Below are positions 35,104-45,470 of a stretch of 64,000 bases of DNA, one piece after another (position 1 is the first letter of the stretch; every line of letters starts with the position of its first letter). The notes under the pieces are model-generated. The model did no database searches. It was not told the DNA's origin and saw only the letters and a program-made list of their open reading frames with translations. The position numbers were made by a program, and so were the translations under genes. This DNA is from Blastomonas aquatica. GTDB lineage: Bacteria; Pseudomonadota; Alphaproteobacteria; Sphingomonadales; Sphingomonadaceae. Where the stretch lies: NCBI RefSeq assembly GCF_014639875.1, contig NZ_BMGD01000002.1, positions 434,001-498,000 on the forward strand. Reading direction: 5' to 3'.

Positions 35104-36693
35104 TCAATGCCGGAAGTGGCGCATTCCGGTGAAGACCATGGCGAGGTCTGCCTCGTCCGCAGCCGCGATGACCTCATCGTCGCGCATCGAGCCGCCGGGT
35201 TGGATCACTGCAGTGGCGCCTGCCTCTACCGCTGCAAGCAGGCCGTCGGCGAAGGGGAAGAAGGCATCGGAGGCGACCGATGATCCCTTGGTGCGCGGTT
35301 CACCCCAGCCATAGGTTTGCGCGGCCTCGATCGCCTTGGCAGCGGCGATGCGCGCCGAATCGCGGCGGTTCATCTGGCCTGCGCCAATGCCGACGGTAGC
35401 ATTATCCTTGGCGTAGACGATCGCGTTCGACTTGACGTGCTTGGCGACGGTCCACGCGAACAGGCAGTCGGTGAGCTCCTGTTCCGATGGCGCACGCTTG
35501 GTGACGACCTTGAGGTCATCGCGCGTGATCCGGCCATTGTCGCGAGACTGCAGCAAGGCGCCGCCTGCGATCGTGCGCAAGCCGATACCGCCGCGTGCCG
35601 GATCGGGCAGGTCACCGGTCAGGATCAGCCGCAGGTTCTTCTTCTTGGCGAACACCGCTTTTGCCGCATCATCGGCATCAGGCGCGCAGACGACTTCGGT
35701 GAAGATATCGCTGATCGCTTCGGCGGTCGGGCCATCGAGCGGACGGTTGACCGCGATGATCCCGCCGAAGGCCGAGACGCTGTCGCACTGCAGCGCGGCC
35801 TTGTAGGCGCTGACCAGATCGTCGCCGCTGGCCACGCCGCACGGGTTGGCGTGCTTGACGATGACCACGGTGGGCGGGCCATCACGAAATTCGGCGACCA
35901 GCTCGAGCGCCGCATCGGCGTCGTTCAGGTTGTTGTAGCTCAGCTCCTTGCCCTGCACCTGGCGATGATCGGCAAGCGATCCGCTCGGCGCGAACGCGGG
36001 CAGATACAAAGCCGCATTCTGGTGCGGGTTCTCGCCATAACGCAGCGCTTGGCCCTTGCGGAAAGGCACCGAGAGCTTCTCGGGGAACATCTCGCCCTGG
36101 TCGGCAAAGGCAAACCAGCTGGCGATCATCGCGTCGTACTCTGCCGTCGCGGCATAGGCCTTGGCGGCAAGCTTGCGGCGGAAGGCGAGGGTGGTGGCGC
36201 CGCTGCTGGCGTCCATCTCGGCGGTGAGCGTCGCGTAGTCGGCAGGGTCGGTGACGATGGTGACGAACGCGTGGTTCTTCGCCGCCGAACGCACCATGCT
36301 GGGACCGCCGATGTCGATGTTCTCGATGATCTCGTCGCGGTCTGCGCCCTTGGCGACGGTCGCGGCGAAGGGATAGAGGTTGACCACCACCAAATCAATC
36401 GCGCCGATGCCGTGCGCTTCCATTGCGGCGACATGGCTTTCGTTATCGCGAACCGCGAGCAGCCCGCCATGGACCATCGGGTGCAATGTCTTGACCCGGC
36501 CGTCCATCATCTCGGGAAAATCGGTGATCTCGGAGATGTCGCGCACGGCAAGCCCCGCATCGCGCAGTGCCTTCGCGGTGCCGCCTGTTGAGACCAGCTC
36601 GACGCCATGTGCGGCAAGCTTTGCCCCGAGTTCAGCCAGACCGCTTTTGTCGGAGACGGAAAGCAGCGCGCGTTTGATCGCAATGTCGGTCAA
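35104..36693 (-). CDS. purH: Bifunctional AICAR transformylase / IMP cyclohydrolase
   Basis: A 529-residue enzyme for the last two steps of IMP synthesis. Residues 1-145 form the MGS-like cyclohydrolase domain ([35 protein letters not shown]). The transformylase part has [14 protein letters not shown], the Lys-His-like [11 protein letters not shown] motif and [11 protein letters not shown]. The start is a TTG at 36693, since no ATG or GTG gives the family N-terminus. It is the last gene of the minus-strand run rsmB, rpe, heparinase-like, purH, and a hairpin terminator follows. Confidence 0.96.
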   Translation of the reverse strand: MTDIAIKRALLSVSDKSGLAELGAKLAAHGVELVSTGGTAKALRDAGLAVRDISEITDFPEMMDGRVKTLHPMVHGGLLAVRDNESHVAAMEAHGIGAIDLVVVNLYPFAATVAKGADRDEIIENIDIGGPSMVRSAAKNHAFVTIVTDPADYATLTAEMDASSGATTLAFRRKLAAKAYAATAEYDAMIASWFAFADQGEMFPEKLSVPFRKGQALRYGENPHQNAALYLPAFAPSGSLADHRQVQGKELSYNNLNDADAALELVAEFRDGPPTVVIVKHANPCGVASGDDLVSAYKAALQCDSVSAFGGIIAVNRPLDGPTAEAISDIFTEVVCAPDADDAAKAVFAKKKNLRLILTGDLPDPARGGIGLRTIAGGALLQSRDNGRITRDDLKVVTKRAPSEQELTDCLFAWTVAKHVKSNAIVYAKDNATVGIGAGQMNRRDSARIAAAKAIEAAQTYGWGEPRTKGSSVASDAFFPFADGLLAAVEAGATAVIQPGGSMRDDEVIAAADEADLAMVFTGMRHFRH

Positions 36694-36698
36694 GTTCG

Positions 36699-38549
36699 TT
36701 ATCCCATATGCTTAAGGAGCCAGCCGTAATTGCCACCGCCGCTCGACGCGGAGCCGGTGAGCACGATCTGCTGGCTGGGCTGGATTTGCCCGCGGTCATC
36801 GACCCACAGGCTTTCTTCAAGGGTTACGGCAGCGGCCGCCGAGCGGAACTGCCACAGCGACCCATCGGCAACGCGCAGGAACACGCCTGTGCCATCGCTT
36901 GCCAGATGAGCCTCGACATCGATCCCGAGGTGGAAGCGGATGGCAAACGGCACGTCACCCGTCTTGCTGCGACCAAAGCCGCGCTTCGCGACGGGGAGCA
37001 GCACGTCTTCACCACGCAGTTCGCGCCCGTCGCTGCGCAGCACCAGCAGCCGACGGTGGAGCAGGGCATAGCGCTTGGCATAGCCGTCGTGCGTCATGTC
37101 GAGCCGGACCGCATCGTCGGTGTCGCGGCGGTCGAGATCGACCAGGCCGACGCCTTTGCCGAGCTGGCCCTTGGGCAGCACCGCAGTGCTGTTGGTGTCA
37201 TCAAGGCACAGCGTCGAGTGCGCTGCGGTGGCGCGCAGCCCGCGGCTCAATGACGCGGGGATATCGGGCGCAAGGACGCCCGCGCCGCCACAATTGACGA
37301 TGATCCGGTGCGGACCGTGGCTCATCTCGAACGCCAGCGTCGATGCGCAGCCGGTGACCGCGTGGCGCGCCATCGGCGGGGTGCCGGCATCGACCAGCAC
37401 AACGGTGCGTCCAGCAGGGATCCGCTGGAAGCCCCAGTGCCGTGCCTGGCGCAGCGGGCGCGAGCGCACGCCGCTGGCGCGGATCAGCGTGGTCATATCA
37501 TCAGCAGAGATCGCGGCCGAGCCCTGCCAGCTGGCTAGCGAGCCATCATGGTGGGTCAGCCCCTGCAGCGCGGGCACCGCGCGGCCCAATGCCAGCTCGA
37601 CGATCGGCGAGAGCAATTCGCCGCGTGCGGCATAGACCGACTTGAGCATCGCCAGCACCCGGATCGCTTCGATCTGCGCCAGCGGTGACCGCGACAGCGC
37701 GCCGCCATCTTCGCCCATGAAGGTTTCGATCGCGCGCTTGAGCCCGGCCTCGCCGAAGATGCGGCGCGGCTCGCCATCGGGCAGCAACAGCGCTGCGGCA
37801 ACGACGCCCGCCCAGGCCGTCAGCCTGGCGAGGCCTTCGGGGGCCTTGTCGGCGACATGGTCGAGGTGGCGTGCAGTGCTGGCAAAGTTGCGCAGCACGC
37901 GCGAGCGATACACCAGATCGCTGCTCGACAGGATCAGCGGAGCGTGCGCGGCGCAGTTGAGGATCCGGCGTGCGGCGATATCGGCGCGCCAGGCGGGGTC
38001 GGACACGGTCTCAAGATGTGCGTCGAGCCATTGATCGACCAGGGCCTCGGCGACTGGAACACAGGTCTCGCGTGGGGCAGCGACAGCCAGATCGCGCAGC
38101 CATGCAAAGCTGTGAATGTAATCGATCGCCTCGTCGGGCGCCTTGAGGCTCGCATAATCGAGCTTGTCGGTGGCGATGCGTGCGCCTGCGATCTGGAAAT
38201 GGCCGGCGCGGATCGCCTTGCCGCGTTTGGCATCGCCGGTGAATGGATCATCGGGTGAGGCCAGCAGCCGCAATGGTGAGCGGCCCTTGAGCCTCAGCTT
38301 GTGCAACGGGGTGCGCCAGGTCAGCCGGTAGAAATAATGCACCACGCTTTCGGTGAGCGAGAGGCCGCGGTCATTTTCGACTCGGATCAGCTGCTTGCGC
38401 TCGCTCAGCGCGTCGGCCTCGCTGGCGTGGATCAGGTCGGGGCGGGCTTCGACCAGGTCGGGTCCGATCATCGGCAGGAGCCTTTCGGCTTCGCTGGCCT
38501 GGGAAGCGAGGGCGCCTGTCCGGCGGCTATCGGACAGGGCATCGGTCAT
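36699..38549 (-). CDS. Heparinase II/III family protein
   Basis: A 616-residue protein. The N-terminal half is helical (an alpha-toroid, with [10 protein letters not shown]-like segments such as [16 protein letters not shown]), and the C-terminal half carries the heparinase II/III beta domain with [20 protein letters not shown] and the [14 protein letters not shown] segment. Such proteins cleave acidic polysaccharides, but the alphaproteobacterial copy next to purH has no proven substrate. No signal peptide is visible. It overlaps rpe by 4 bases and precedes purH by 5 bases, so the run is an operon. Confidence 0.85.
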   Translation of the reverse strand: MTDALSDSRRTGALASQASEAERLLPMIGPDLVEARPDLIHASEADALSERKQLIRVENDRGLSLTESVVHYFYRLTWRTPLHKLRLKGRSPLRLLASPDDPFTGDAKRGKAIRAGHFQIAGARIATDKLDYASLKAPDEAIDYIHSFAWLRDLAVAAPRETCVPVAEALVDQWLDAHLETVSDPAWRADIAARRILNCAAHAPLILSSSDLVYRSRVLRNFASTARHLDHVADKAPEGLARLTAWAGVVAAALLLPDGEPRRIFGEAGLKRAIETFMGEDGGALSRSPLAQIEAIRVLAMLKSVYAARGELLSPIVELALGRAVPALQGLTHHDGSLASWQGSAAISADDMTTLIRASGVRSRPLRQARHWGFQRIPAGRTVVLVDAGTPPMARHAVTGCASTLAFEMSHGPHRIIVNCGGAGVLAPDIPASLSRGLRATAAHSTLCLDDTNSTAVLPKGQLGKGVGLVDLDRRDTDDAVRLDMTHDGYAKRYALLHRRLLVLRSDGRELRGEDVLLPVAKRGFGRSKTGDVPFAIRFHLGIDVEAHLASDGTGVFLRVADGSLWQFRSAAAAVTLEESLWVDDRGQIQPSQQIVLTGSASSGGGNYGWLLKHMG

Positions 38550-39208
38550 TGGCCTTTGAGCGTCCGGATGTTGGCAGCGTATTGATCAGGCCCGCCCTTG
38601 AACGTCGCCGTTCCTGCAACCAGCACATTGGCCCCGGCAGCGATCGCCTGGGGCGCGGTGACGGTGTCGATCCCGCCGTCCACCTCCAGATCGATGTGCC
38701 GCCCGGTCTTGGCGATCATCTTGGCGATCGCCTCGATCTTGCGCAGCTGGCTGGAGATGAAGCTCTGTCCGCCAAAGCCGGGATTGACGCTCATCACCAG
38801 CACCAGATCGACATCATCGATCAGGTAATCGAGCATTTTGGCCGGGGTTGCGGGGTTGAGCACCACGCCTGCCTTCTTGCCCAGCGACTTGATCAACTGG
38901 ACGGTGCGGTGGATATGCGGCCCCGCCTCGGGGTGGACGGTAATGATGTCCGCGCCGGCATCGGCAAACGCCTGGATATATTGATCCACTGGCGAAATCA
39001 TCAGATGGACGTCGAAGGGCTTGGTGGTGTGCGGGCGCAGTGCCTTTACCACCGCCGGGCCGATCGTGATGTTGGGGACGAAGTGCCCGTCCATGACATC
39101 GATGTGAATCCAGTCGGCGCCGGCAGCGTCGATCGCGCGGACTTCCTCACCCAGACGCGCGAAATCGGCGGACAGGATCGACGGGGCTATCAGTGGGGGA
39201 TGAGACAT
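38546..39208 (-). CDS. rpe: Ribulose-phosphate 3-epimerase
   Basis: A 220-residue TIM-barrel enzyme that interconverts ribulose-5-phosphate and xylulose-5-phosphate. [15 protein letters not shown] opens it, metal and catalytic residues are in [17 protein letters not shown], then [16 protein letters not shown] and the phosphate-binding LEVDGGID. Complete and of normal length. It overlaps the heparinase-like gene by 4 bases. Confidence 0.96.
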   Translation of the reverse strand: MSHPPLIAPSILSADFARLGEEVRAIDAAGADWIHIDVMDGHFVPNITIGPAVVKALRPHTTKPFDVHLMISPVDQYIQAFADAGADIITVHPEAGPHIHRTVQLIKSLGKKAGVVLNPATPAKMLDYLIDDVDLVLVMSVNPGFGGQSFISSQLRKIEAIAKMIAKTGRHIDLEVDGGIDTVTAPQAIAAGANVLVAGTATFKGGPDQYAANIRTLKGQ

Positions 39209-39303
39209 ATCCTATGCCGCTTAACCCTCAACATCTGGTGGAGCAAGGTTTGTGCGCAGGCTTTTCCACATGATTTGGCCCATCGCCGGACATCGACCCG
39301 AAA

Positions 39304-40593
39304 TTATCCTTTGCAGCGTAGCCGCGCCATGAAAAATCCGTCGAGACCGCCCGCATCGACAAGCATCCCCGGCAGGGTGCGTACCCGGCCCTGCGCGTCG
39401 GGGGTGACACCTTCGGGCAGCTCATCGGCGCGAACCGGATCGATCTCGAACCGGCTGTCGGCGGCGAGGAACTGATCGACCACGGCCTCGCCCTCTTCGG
39501 GCTCGAGCGAGCACACCGCGTAGACCAGAAGCCCGCCGGGCTTCACCCAATTGGACGCACACTCGAGCAATACCGCCTGTTGCTCGGCGCGCTCCTCGAT
39601 ATGGCGCGGCGCGATCCGGTAGAGCACATCGGGGTGGCGGCGGAAGATTCCGGTGGCGCTGCACGGTGCATCGAGCAGCACCGCATCGGCCAGCGCATCA
39701 GGGCGCCATTCGAGCAGGTTGGCGGTGACGGTCTGCGCCTCCAATCCGGTGCGCTTGAGGTTCTGGCGCAGGCGGCGCAGGCGTTTTTCCGAGTTGTCGA
39801 GCGCGGTGACGTTCCACCCGGAAGCCGCGAGCTGCATCGTCTTGCCGCCGGGCGCGGCGCACAGATCGAGCACATGGGCGCCGCGACTCGGGCCGAGCAA
39901 CCGCGCGGGCAGGCTCGCCGAGATGTCCTGCACCCACCAGCCGCCTTCTTCGAAGCCGGGGATCAGTTCGACCGCACCGCCGCGGGGAAGGCGGACATGG
40001 CCTGGCATCAGGCTGATGCCGCCGAGTTCTGCCGCCAGCGGATCGGTCGCGGCGGCATCGGCGAGCGCGAGATCGAGCGGCGGCGGCGTGCCGAGCGCGG
40101 CAGCTGCGGCCTCGACCATCGCGTCGCCCCATGCCGCCCGCCAGCGGTGCGCAGTCGCTGGCGGAAGCTCGGGCGCGGGCAGGGTGACGCCCGCGCGCAT
40201 CAGGCTGCCGAACACGCCATGCGCCAGCTTGCGCGGGCCGCCCTGCAGCAGCGGCAGCGCGGTCGCGATGGTCGCATGCGGCGGGGTTTCGAGCACCAAA
40301 GTCTGCGCGAGCATGATCCGCAGCACCATCCGCGCCTTGGCATCGTCTGCCAGCGGCAGCCGGGTCATGCTGTCGATCATCAGGTCAAGCCCGGGCAGAT
40401 GCCGCAGGACCTCGCCAGCAATTGCCATCGCCAACGCCCGGTCCGAGCGTTCGTCAATGCCCTGGCAGGCGGCATGCTGCGCGACATCGAGCGACTCGCC
40501 GCGCCGCATCACGGCGTCGAGCATGCGCAAGGCGGCCTGGCGGGCGGGAAGGCCGGGGGTGGGGGCGGAAGGCGAGGGCGTCTGTGTGGTCAT
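39304..40593 (-). CDS. rsmB: RsmB/NOP-family rRNA cytosine-5 methyltransferase
   Basis: A 429-residue protein with an N-terminal NusB-like RNA-binding domain (LDAVMRRGESLDVAQHAACQ) and a class I methyltransferase domain. SAM motif HVLDLCAAPGGKTMQLA and the two catalytic cysteines in DAPCSATGIFRRHPD and YAVCSLEPEEGEAV are present. RsmB makes m5C967 of 16S rRNA; assignment to that site rather than another NOP-type target is by overall architecture. It starts with ATG at 40593, 95 bases upstream of rpe on the same strand. Confidence 0.9.
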   Translation of the reverse strand: MTTQTPSPSAPTPGLPARQAALRMLDAVMRRGESLDVAQHAACQGIDERSDRALAMAIAGEVLRHLPGLDLMIDSMTRLPLADDAKARMVLRIMLAQTLVLETPPHATIATALPLLQGGPRKLAHGVFGSLMRAGVTLPAPELPPATAHRWRAAWGDAMVEAAAAALGTPPPLDLALADAAATDPLAAELGGISLMPGHVRLPRGGAVELIPGFEEGGWWVQDISASLPARLLGPSRGAHVLDLCAAPGGKTMQLAASGWNVTALDNSEKRLRRLRQNLKRTGLEAQTVTANLLEWRPDALADAVLLDAPCSATGIFRRHPDVLYRIAPRHIEERAEQQAVLLECASNWVKPGGLLVYAVCSLEPEEGEAVVDQFLAADSRFEIDPVRADELPEGVTPDAQGRVRTLPGMLVDAGGLDGFFMARLRCKG

Positions 40594-40637
40594 CGCAGCG
40601 CGTTAGGCGCAAATTGCTGCGGGGTTAAGTGCAATAA

Positions 40638-40798
40638 ATCCTCCCCCAGCTTGCTGGGGGAGGGGGACCACCCGCGCAGCGGGTGGTGGAGGGGCAGCGG
40701 GATCGTGAACCCGTTAAACCGGTGTGACATCCCGCTTCCCCTCCACCACCGACCTTTGGTCGGCGGTCCCCCTCCCCGAGACAAGCTAAGGGAGGATT
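40638..40798. repeat. Inverted-repeat element between rsmB and htpX
   Basis: CTCCCCCAGCTTGCTGGGGGAG near 40642 and a related CCCTCCCCGAGACAAGC near 40773 end a block whose middle carries complementary CCACCCGCGCAGCGGGTGG and CTCCACCACCGACCTTTGG-type arms. Ends and middle pair with each other in opposite orientation. No reading frame. It is similar in design to the element at 14951-15090. Confidence 0.75.
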
Positions 40799-40808
40799 TT
40801 AACGACGT

Positions 40809-41690
40809 TTACCCACGCCCCAGCGGATCGAGTGCGCTGCCCCGGCGTTGGGGAACCGCCGCAGCCGCTGAGCCCATGTTGCGGGCCATCGCTTCGAGCG
40901 CGGCGATGCGGTCGCCGGTGTCGGGGTGGGTCGAGAACAGCGCCTTGACGCCCGATGGCACGATGTAGAGCTGCGCCGCAGCCGGATTTCGTTCGACCAC
41001 CGGATTGGGGATCCGCTGCGCCTGTGAGGAAATCCGCGCGAGTGCCGAAGCGAGCGCCATCGGCTTGCCGCAGATCTCTGCGCCGCCCCGATCGGCACCG
41101 AATTCGCGGGTCCGGCTGATCGCCATTTGCACGATCATCGCCGCAAATGGCGCAACGATCACCGCGAGGATCGAGGCCCAGGGGTTGCGATTGTCATCGC
41201 GGAAGAACAGCCCGAAATTGGCGAGCATAGAGATGGCACCCGCGATCGTCGCGACCATGGTCATGATCAGCGTGTCGCGGTTCTTCACGTGCGCAAGCTC
41301 GTGCGCCATCACGCCTTCGATCTCGTCGCGGCTGAGCATGCCGAGCAGCCCGGTGGTGGCGGCAACGGCGGCGTTCTCAGGATTGCGGCCCGTGGCAAAG
41401 GCATTGGGGGCGGGCTGATCGATCACATAGACGCGCGGCATCGGCATTCCGCCGCGCTGCGCCAGCCGGGCGACCAGATTGTAGAAATCAGGATGGCTCT
41501 GCGCGCTGACCTCGACCGCGTTGTGCATCTTGAGCACGATCTTGTCGGCGTTCCAGAAGGTGAACAGGTTCATGCCGCCCGCAAACAGCAGCGCGATCAC
41601 CGCGCCGCGTGGCCCACCCAGCGTAAAGCCGAGCGCCATGAACAGCGCGGTGAGCGCTGCCAGCAACATGGTTGTCTTCATACCGTTCAT
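40809..41690 (-). CDS. htpX: Membrane-bound zinc metalloprotease HtpX
   Basis: A 293-residue inner-membrane protease of membrane quality control. Two N-terminal hydrophobic segments precede the zinc motif HELAH at 130-134 ([14 protein letters not shown]), with the third ligand in the downstream [13 protein letters not shown] segment. The start at 41690 ([16 protein letters not shown]) matches sphingomonad homologues; 41681 is possible. It is divergent from the DUF1674 gene with 155 bases between them. Confidence 0.93.
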   Translation of the reverse strand: MNGMKTTMLLAALTALFMALGFTLGGPRGAVIALLFAGGMNLFTFWNADKIVLKMHNAVEVSAQSHPDFYNLVARLAQRGGMPMPRVYVIDQPAPNAFATGRNPENAAVAATTGLLGMLSRDEIEGVMAHELAHVKNRDTLIMTMVATIAGAISMLANFGLFFRDDNRNPWASILAVIVAPFAAMIVQMAISRTREFGADRGGAEICGKPMALASALARISSQAQRIPNPVVERNPAAAQLYIVPSGVKALFSTHPDTGDRIAALEAMARNMGSAAAAVPQRRGSALDPLGRG

Positions 41691-41845
41691 GACCGTTCTC
41701 GTGTTTCCTTGTGCGTTGTTAAGGGCCCGTGGCTTCACATTATCGTGACCGGTCCCATATTCTCATATGTAAGATGTAAGCACGCCCCGCCGGCTTTCAA
41801 TCCGGCCTGCGCCAAGCCCCCGCCGCCCGAAGAGGACCCGACCCA

Positions 41846-42025
41846 ATGCCCGAAACCCCCCGCGCGACGCGCCGTCCCGATCACGTCAAGCCGCCCGCAC
41901 ACTGGGCCAATTCCACCCCCGTGCCGGCTCCGCAGCCGATCACCGATGACCAGGCCGAAGAGGCCGCGCGTGGTCCGACCCGGTTTGGCGACTGGGAGCT
42001 CAAGGGTATCGCAATCGATTTTTGA
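41846..42025 (+). CDS. DUF1674 protein (SDHAF4-like)
   Basis: A 59-residue protein beginning MPETPRATRRPDHVKPP and ending with GPTRFGDWELKGIAIDF. The C-terminal RxGDWExKGxAxDF is the DUF1674 signature, shared with the mitochondrial succinate dehydrogenase assembly factor SDHAF4, which binds the flavoprotein subunit. A role in SDH assembly is inferred from that family. The start has AGAGGA about nine bases upstream. It is divergent from htpX. Confidence 0.85.
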   Translation: MPETPRATRRPDHVKPPAHWANSTPVPAPQPITDDQAEEAARGPTRFGDWELKGIAIDF

Positions 42026-42078
42026 GACCATCCCCGTCAGCTCTCGTGGCAGCGTGTGGTGGTGGTTTAGCCTGTTGA

Positions 42079-43590
42079 TCAGATGGTCCTCAGCAGTCGC
42101 GTTCGCAGCGCGATTGCGTCATCAAGCGGAATGGCGTGGACCGTGACCGGCGATGAACGCCCCGCGACCCCGATCGAAATATCGGCCAGCCCGATGAAAC
42201 GGCTCACAACGCTCTGCCGGATATCGACACTCTGCACCCGCCGCAGCGGCAGCAAGGTCAGCCGCTGTGCCCAGCATCCATCGCGAACATAGAGCTGGTG
42301 GCCCTCAAGCGCATAGCGATGCGCGCGCCAGTGGAGCCAACTGATTATCGGGACCAGCACCAGCAGGGCATAGAGCAATACCAGCCAGCCATTGGCAAGC
42401 GCGGCCGAAACGCCGATGCCGATGATCGGCACCGGGAGCGCAAACACCAGCGGTACCCACCACATCGCCGGATCGACACTGCGCATCGCTTGATAGTCGG
42501 TGTCCCAGCGGATCCCCGTTTCGCCCAAGATGGCGCGAACTTCGTCAGAGTGGGCTAGCGGGGCGATGCTGTGATCGCTCTCCTGGTCGCTGTCGCTGGC
42601 CAGGCTCTGGACCTTGAGCCCGAACCAGCCCAGCCGCCGCCGCACCGGCCCCGTGGCGATCACCGCTGCCTGAATCCGGTGGAGCGGCATCACGACATCG
42701 GTCAGCGTGACCAGCCCGCGCCGCCTGCGGAAGCCGGTTTCGGTGCGATCGAGCCGGAATCCGTATTCGCGCAGCACGGTGCGGATGATCCCGCCGACCA
42801 GCCCGATCACCACGAGCGCAAACAGGGCTGCGAACACAGAAAACACCCGCGCGGCCAGATCCAGAGCCTCGAACAGCTCATCCAGCCCCAGCATATCGAG
42901 CAGTCGCCGCGGGCTCCAGATATCGCCCGGCAGCAGGAAATCGAGATTGTTTATCAACGCGCCGACGATCGCGAAGAACACCAACGAGAAATTGAACACC
43001 CCTGCGGTCAGGACGCGGCGGGTATCCATCGTAAAGATCGGCGTGGTTTCAGTAGTATATGCGTCTGAAGCATCTTCGGTTGAAGAACTGACCGTCCCGG
43101 CCTGTACTGCCTTGCGCAACCGAATGACATCACGCAGTCGCTCCGCTTCGGCGAGATCGACCGAATCGAGCACGCCTTCGTCGCCGCTGCCGCTGCTGCC
43201 GGTTTCCAGCCGAACCCGCGCCATTCCGAGCATCCGCGCGAGCGGCCCGCGTTCGAGGTTCACATCCTGGATGCGTTCATACGGGATCGAACGAACGTTG
43301 CGGTTGAGAATGCCGCTGGCGATGCGCAGTTCCTCTGCGTCCAACCGATAGGAAAACCGCCACCATTTCCAAACGCCCGTCCCGAACATCGCCACGATCG
43401 CGACGAATGCAATCACGATGACCCAGGCGCGCAACTCTTCCGGCCCGCTCAACCGCAGCGCGATGAGGGCAATCAAAGCCTGCGGCAGCTGCCGCGACAG
43501 GTTGAGCAATAGGGTCAGCGGGTGCAACCGCTGTTCGGTCCCCACCTCGGTCATCTCCGCGGGTGCCAAAGCAGTCAGCGGTTCGCTCAT
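42079..43590 (-). CDS. bPH2 (YdbT-like) membrane protein, three PH-like domains
   Basis: A 503-residue protein with six or so hydrophobic segments and three copies of the bacterial PH2 domain. Visible domain starts are RLDAEELRIASGILNRNVRSIPYERIQDVNLERG, RLDRTETGFRRRRGLVTLTDVV and YALEGHQLYVRDGCWAQRL, each followed by LRRVQ- or RIQ-type strands. This is the YdbT architecture, linked in Bacillus to resistance to an antimicrobial peptide and probably involved in membrane or lipid homeostasis. It overlaps the next gene upstream, a YdbS-like partner, by 4 bases. Confidence 0.8.
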   Translation of the reverse strand: MSEPLTALAPAEMTEVGTEQRLHPLTLLLNLSRQLPQALIALIALRLSGPEELRAWVIVIAFVAIVAMFGTGVWKWWRFSYRLDAEELRIASGILNRNVRSIPYERIQDVNLERGPLARMLGMARVRLETGSSGSGDEGVLDSVDLAEAERLRDVIRLRKAVQAGTVSSSTEDASDAYTTETTPIFTMDTRRVLTAGVFNFSLVFFAIVGALINNLDFLLPGDIWSPRRLLDMLGLDELFEALDLAARVFSVFAALFALVVIGLVGGIIRTVLREYGFRLDRTETGFRRRRGLVTLTDVVMPLHRIQAAVIATGPVRRRLGWFGLKVQSLASDSDQESDHSIAPLAHSDEVRAILGETGIRWDTDYQAMRSVDPAMWWVPLVFALPVPIIGIGVSAALANGWLVLLYALLVLVPIISWLHWRAHRYALEGHQLYVRDGCWAQRLTLLPLRRVQSVDIRQSVVSRFIGLADISIGVAGRSSPVTVHAIPLDDAIALRTRLLRTI

Positions 43591-44114
43591 TCGGCCTCGC
43601 GGCGGATGTGCAGCCGCATCGCATCGCGCATCGCTTCGGCATCGTTGCGGGTCAGGCCGGGCAGGGTAACAATCGAATTGTGCGTGCCGGCGGTGTGCAC
43701 CGTCAGGCTGGCGAGGCCGAACATCCGCTCCACCGGACCCTGTGCGACATCGATGTGCTGGATCCGCTTGAACGGCACGATGGTATCGGTGCGAACCAAC
43801 CAACCGCGTGCAACGCGGAGCTGCTCGTCGGCACCATTATACCCCCACCGCCGCCATTTGCGGTGGGGCAGAAAGACGAAGATGAAAGCGCCCAGCGCAA
43901 GCGCCGGTGCCAGCACGAGGCCTTGCGGTGCTCCGATGTTGTCCATCAACACGAACTCCAGCACGCTCGCACCGATCAGCATGGGAACCAGCGTCATCGC
44001 CGTCATGATCCGGATGACGTGACGGTAAGCGGGTTCGATCGGATGCAGACCGGTATCGAGCATCGACGATGGCAAGTCCGGCTGACCCAAGATTTGCGCC
44101 GATGATGACGACAT
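43587..44114 (-). CDS. bPH2 (YdbS-like) membrane protein
   Basis: A 175-residue protein with two hydrophobic segments (ALALGAFIFVFLP among them) and one bPH2 domain (ADEQLRVARGWLVRTDTIVPFKRIQHIDVAQ). The YdbS-YdbT pair, a small and a large bPH2 protein, is usual. The start at 44114 (MSSSSAQILG) is a choice; 12 codons upstream are open. ATGA overlap with the downstream YdbT-like gene shows one operon. Confidence 0.78.
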   Translation of the reverse strand: MSSSSAQILGQPDLPSSMLDTGLHPIEPAYRHVIRIMTAMTLVPMLIGASVLEFVLMDNIGAPQGLVLAPALALGAFIFVFLPHRKWRRWGYNGADEQLRVARGWLVRTDTIVPFKRIQHIDVAQGPVERMFGLASLTVHTAGTHNSIVTLPGLTRNDAEAMRDAMRLHIRREAE

Positions 44115-44227
44115 GCTCGCACGTACTCCCGAGAAACTGCGCGCGTGCAAATTGCCGCGCTCAGCTGCCTATATGCGCGAGGTGTATTAGCCGTGCAAGT
44201 CGGTTGATGCCGGTTCGGCTTATGCGA

Positions 44228-44821
44228 TTACTCCGGGGAGGGGGCTTCGGGGTCTGGCCTGCGTTCGGGCTCAAGTCCGTCGGCCTGCGCCCGCATCGCA
44301 GCGGCTGCCGCTTCGCGCTCCGCCTTGCGTTGATCGAGCTCGGCCGAAACTTCCTGATCACGCGCTTCGACAGCAGCGGCATCGGCATCGATATTCGACA
44401 ACCGCCGCTCGCGCTCTTCCTCGATCAGCCGCCCGGCAACGGCGGCCTCTCCGGTCTGCTTTTCGGCACGGGCGTTTTGAACCAATGATTGTGTGCATCC
44501 GGTGAAGCCACCCGCGCCAACCGGCGAGCAGCTGTCGGTGCCGAAATTGCCAACCGTTTCCATCGAGCGGACGCGTTCGGTCCACGAGGTGTTGGCGATC
44601 GCATTGGGATCGCTACGCAGTTTTTCGGGGATGCGAAAACGCTCTTGCTCGTCCATTCGCATGCAAACAACGATTTCATTGGGGTCGTTCGAAGGCTCGC
44701 AGGCCTCGTTACCATAGACGATCTTCTGCACGACCTTGTCACCCGCAGCGTTCTGGGCGGAGGCGGGCGCGGCGAAGGCCGTTCCAACGAGCAGCAGGGC
44801 TGCCAAGGTGCCGGTCTTCAT
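44228..44821 (-). CDS. Exported protein of unknown function, charged tail
   Basis: A 197-residue protein with a signal peptide (MKTGTLAALLLVGTAFAAPASAQ). The mature part begins with VVQKIVYGNEACEPSNDPNEIVVCMRMDEQERFRIPEKLR, has four cysteines and a SxxPVGAGGFTGCTQ segment, and ends with a long charged helical tail rich in Glu and Arg. Sphingomonads carry similar proteins in many copies; none has a known function. The start at 44821 gives the signal peptide; seven codons upstream are open. Confidence 0.7.
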   Translation of the reverse strand: MKTGTLAALLLVGTAFAAPASAQNAAGDKVVQKIVYGNEACEPSNDPNEIVVCMRMDEQERFRIPEKLRSDPNAIANTSWTERVRSMETVGNFGTDSCSPVGAGGFTGCTQSLVQNARAEKQTGEAAVAGRLIEEERERRLSNIDADAAAVEARDQEVSAELDQRKAEREAAAAAMRAQADGLEPERRPDPEAPSPE

Positions 44822-44921
44822 CGTCAGTCTCCTCAAGATCATGTCAGCGCAGTCCCGCGCATATCAGCTGCGGTATGAACGGCGTGTGACGCCGCAGCCT
44901 GATGGGATATGTTTGATTGCA

Positions 44922-45470
44922 TCAAATGCGTTTGGAAAGGGCAATCGCCGCGCGGCAGCCCATACGAATGACCGTGCTCATCACAGGGTAACCGATGGCC
45001 TGTTCGGCGCCTTCGGCCAGCGCGCGTTCCTTGTGCTCGAGCTCCTCGTCGCGGAACTTGGCGATTGCAGTGCTCAGTTCTGGGTGGCTGTCGCCCAACT
45101 CCTCGAGCTGATCGGAATAATGGCGGTCGATCTCGGTCTCGACCGCGACAGTGCATGCCATAGCCGCCTTGGGGCCAATCAGCGCGGTGACGGCGCCAAG
45201 GCCAAAGCCTGCGATGTTCCAAAACGGTTGCAACGCGGTCGGGCGGACGCCGCGATCGGCCATCAGCTTGTCGAAGAAGGCGCGGTGAACCTCTTCCTGC
45301 TCTGCCATCCCGGCGATTGCGCGGGCTTCGGGCCCGGTATCACCCATCACGGCGCGCTGACCCGCATAGATCCGCGTAGCACCATATTCGCCGGCCTGGT
45401 TGACACGGATCATTTCAGCGAGGTCGATCTCGCGCTTGGCGGGGTTCAACGTTTCGTTGTGGTGGGTCAT
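44922..45470 (-). CDS. coq7: Demethoxyubiquinone hydroxylase
   Basis: A 182-residue di-iron protein that hydroxylates 2-polyprenyl-3-methyl-6-methoxy-benzoquinol in ubiquinone synthesis. The carboxylate and His ligands are visible in MIRVNQAGEYGATRIYAGQ, AEQEEVHRAFFDKLM, VETEIDRHY and KFRDEELEHKERA. Normal length. It overlaps the dsbB-like gene by 4 bases. Confidence 0.95.
   Translation of the reverse strand: MTHHNETLNPAKREIDLAEMIRVNQAGEYGATRIYAGQRAVMGDTGPEARAIAGMAEQEEVHRAFFDKLMADRGVRPTALQPFWNIAGFGLGAVTALIGPKAAMACTVAVETEIDRHYSDQLEELGDSHPELSTAIAKFRDEELEHKERALAEGAEQAIGYPVMSTVIRMGCRAAIALSKRI

Noticed and set aside
35317-36591. 424-codon plus-strand frame opposite purH
   Set aside because: Antisense shadow of a fully conserved gene.
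39580-40968. 462-codon plus-strand frame opposite rsmB
   Set aside because: Antisense shadow; runs through a repeat element and has no motif, while rsmB carries both catalytic cysteines.
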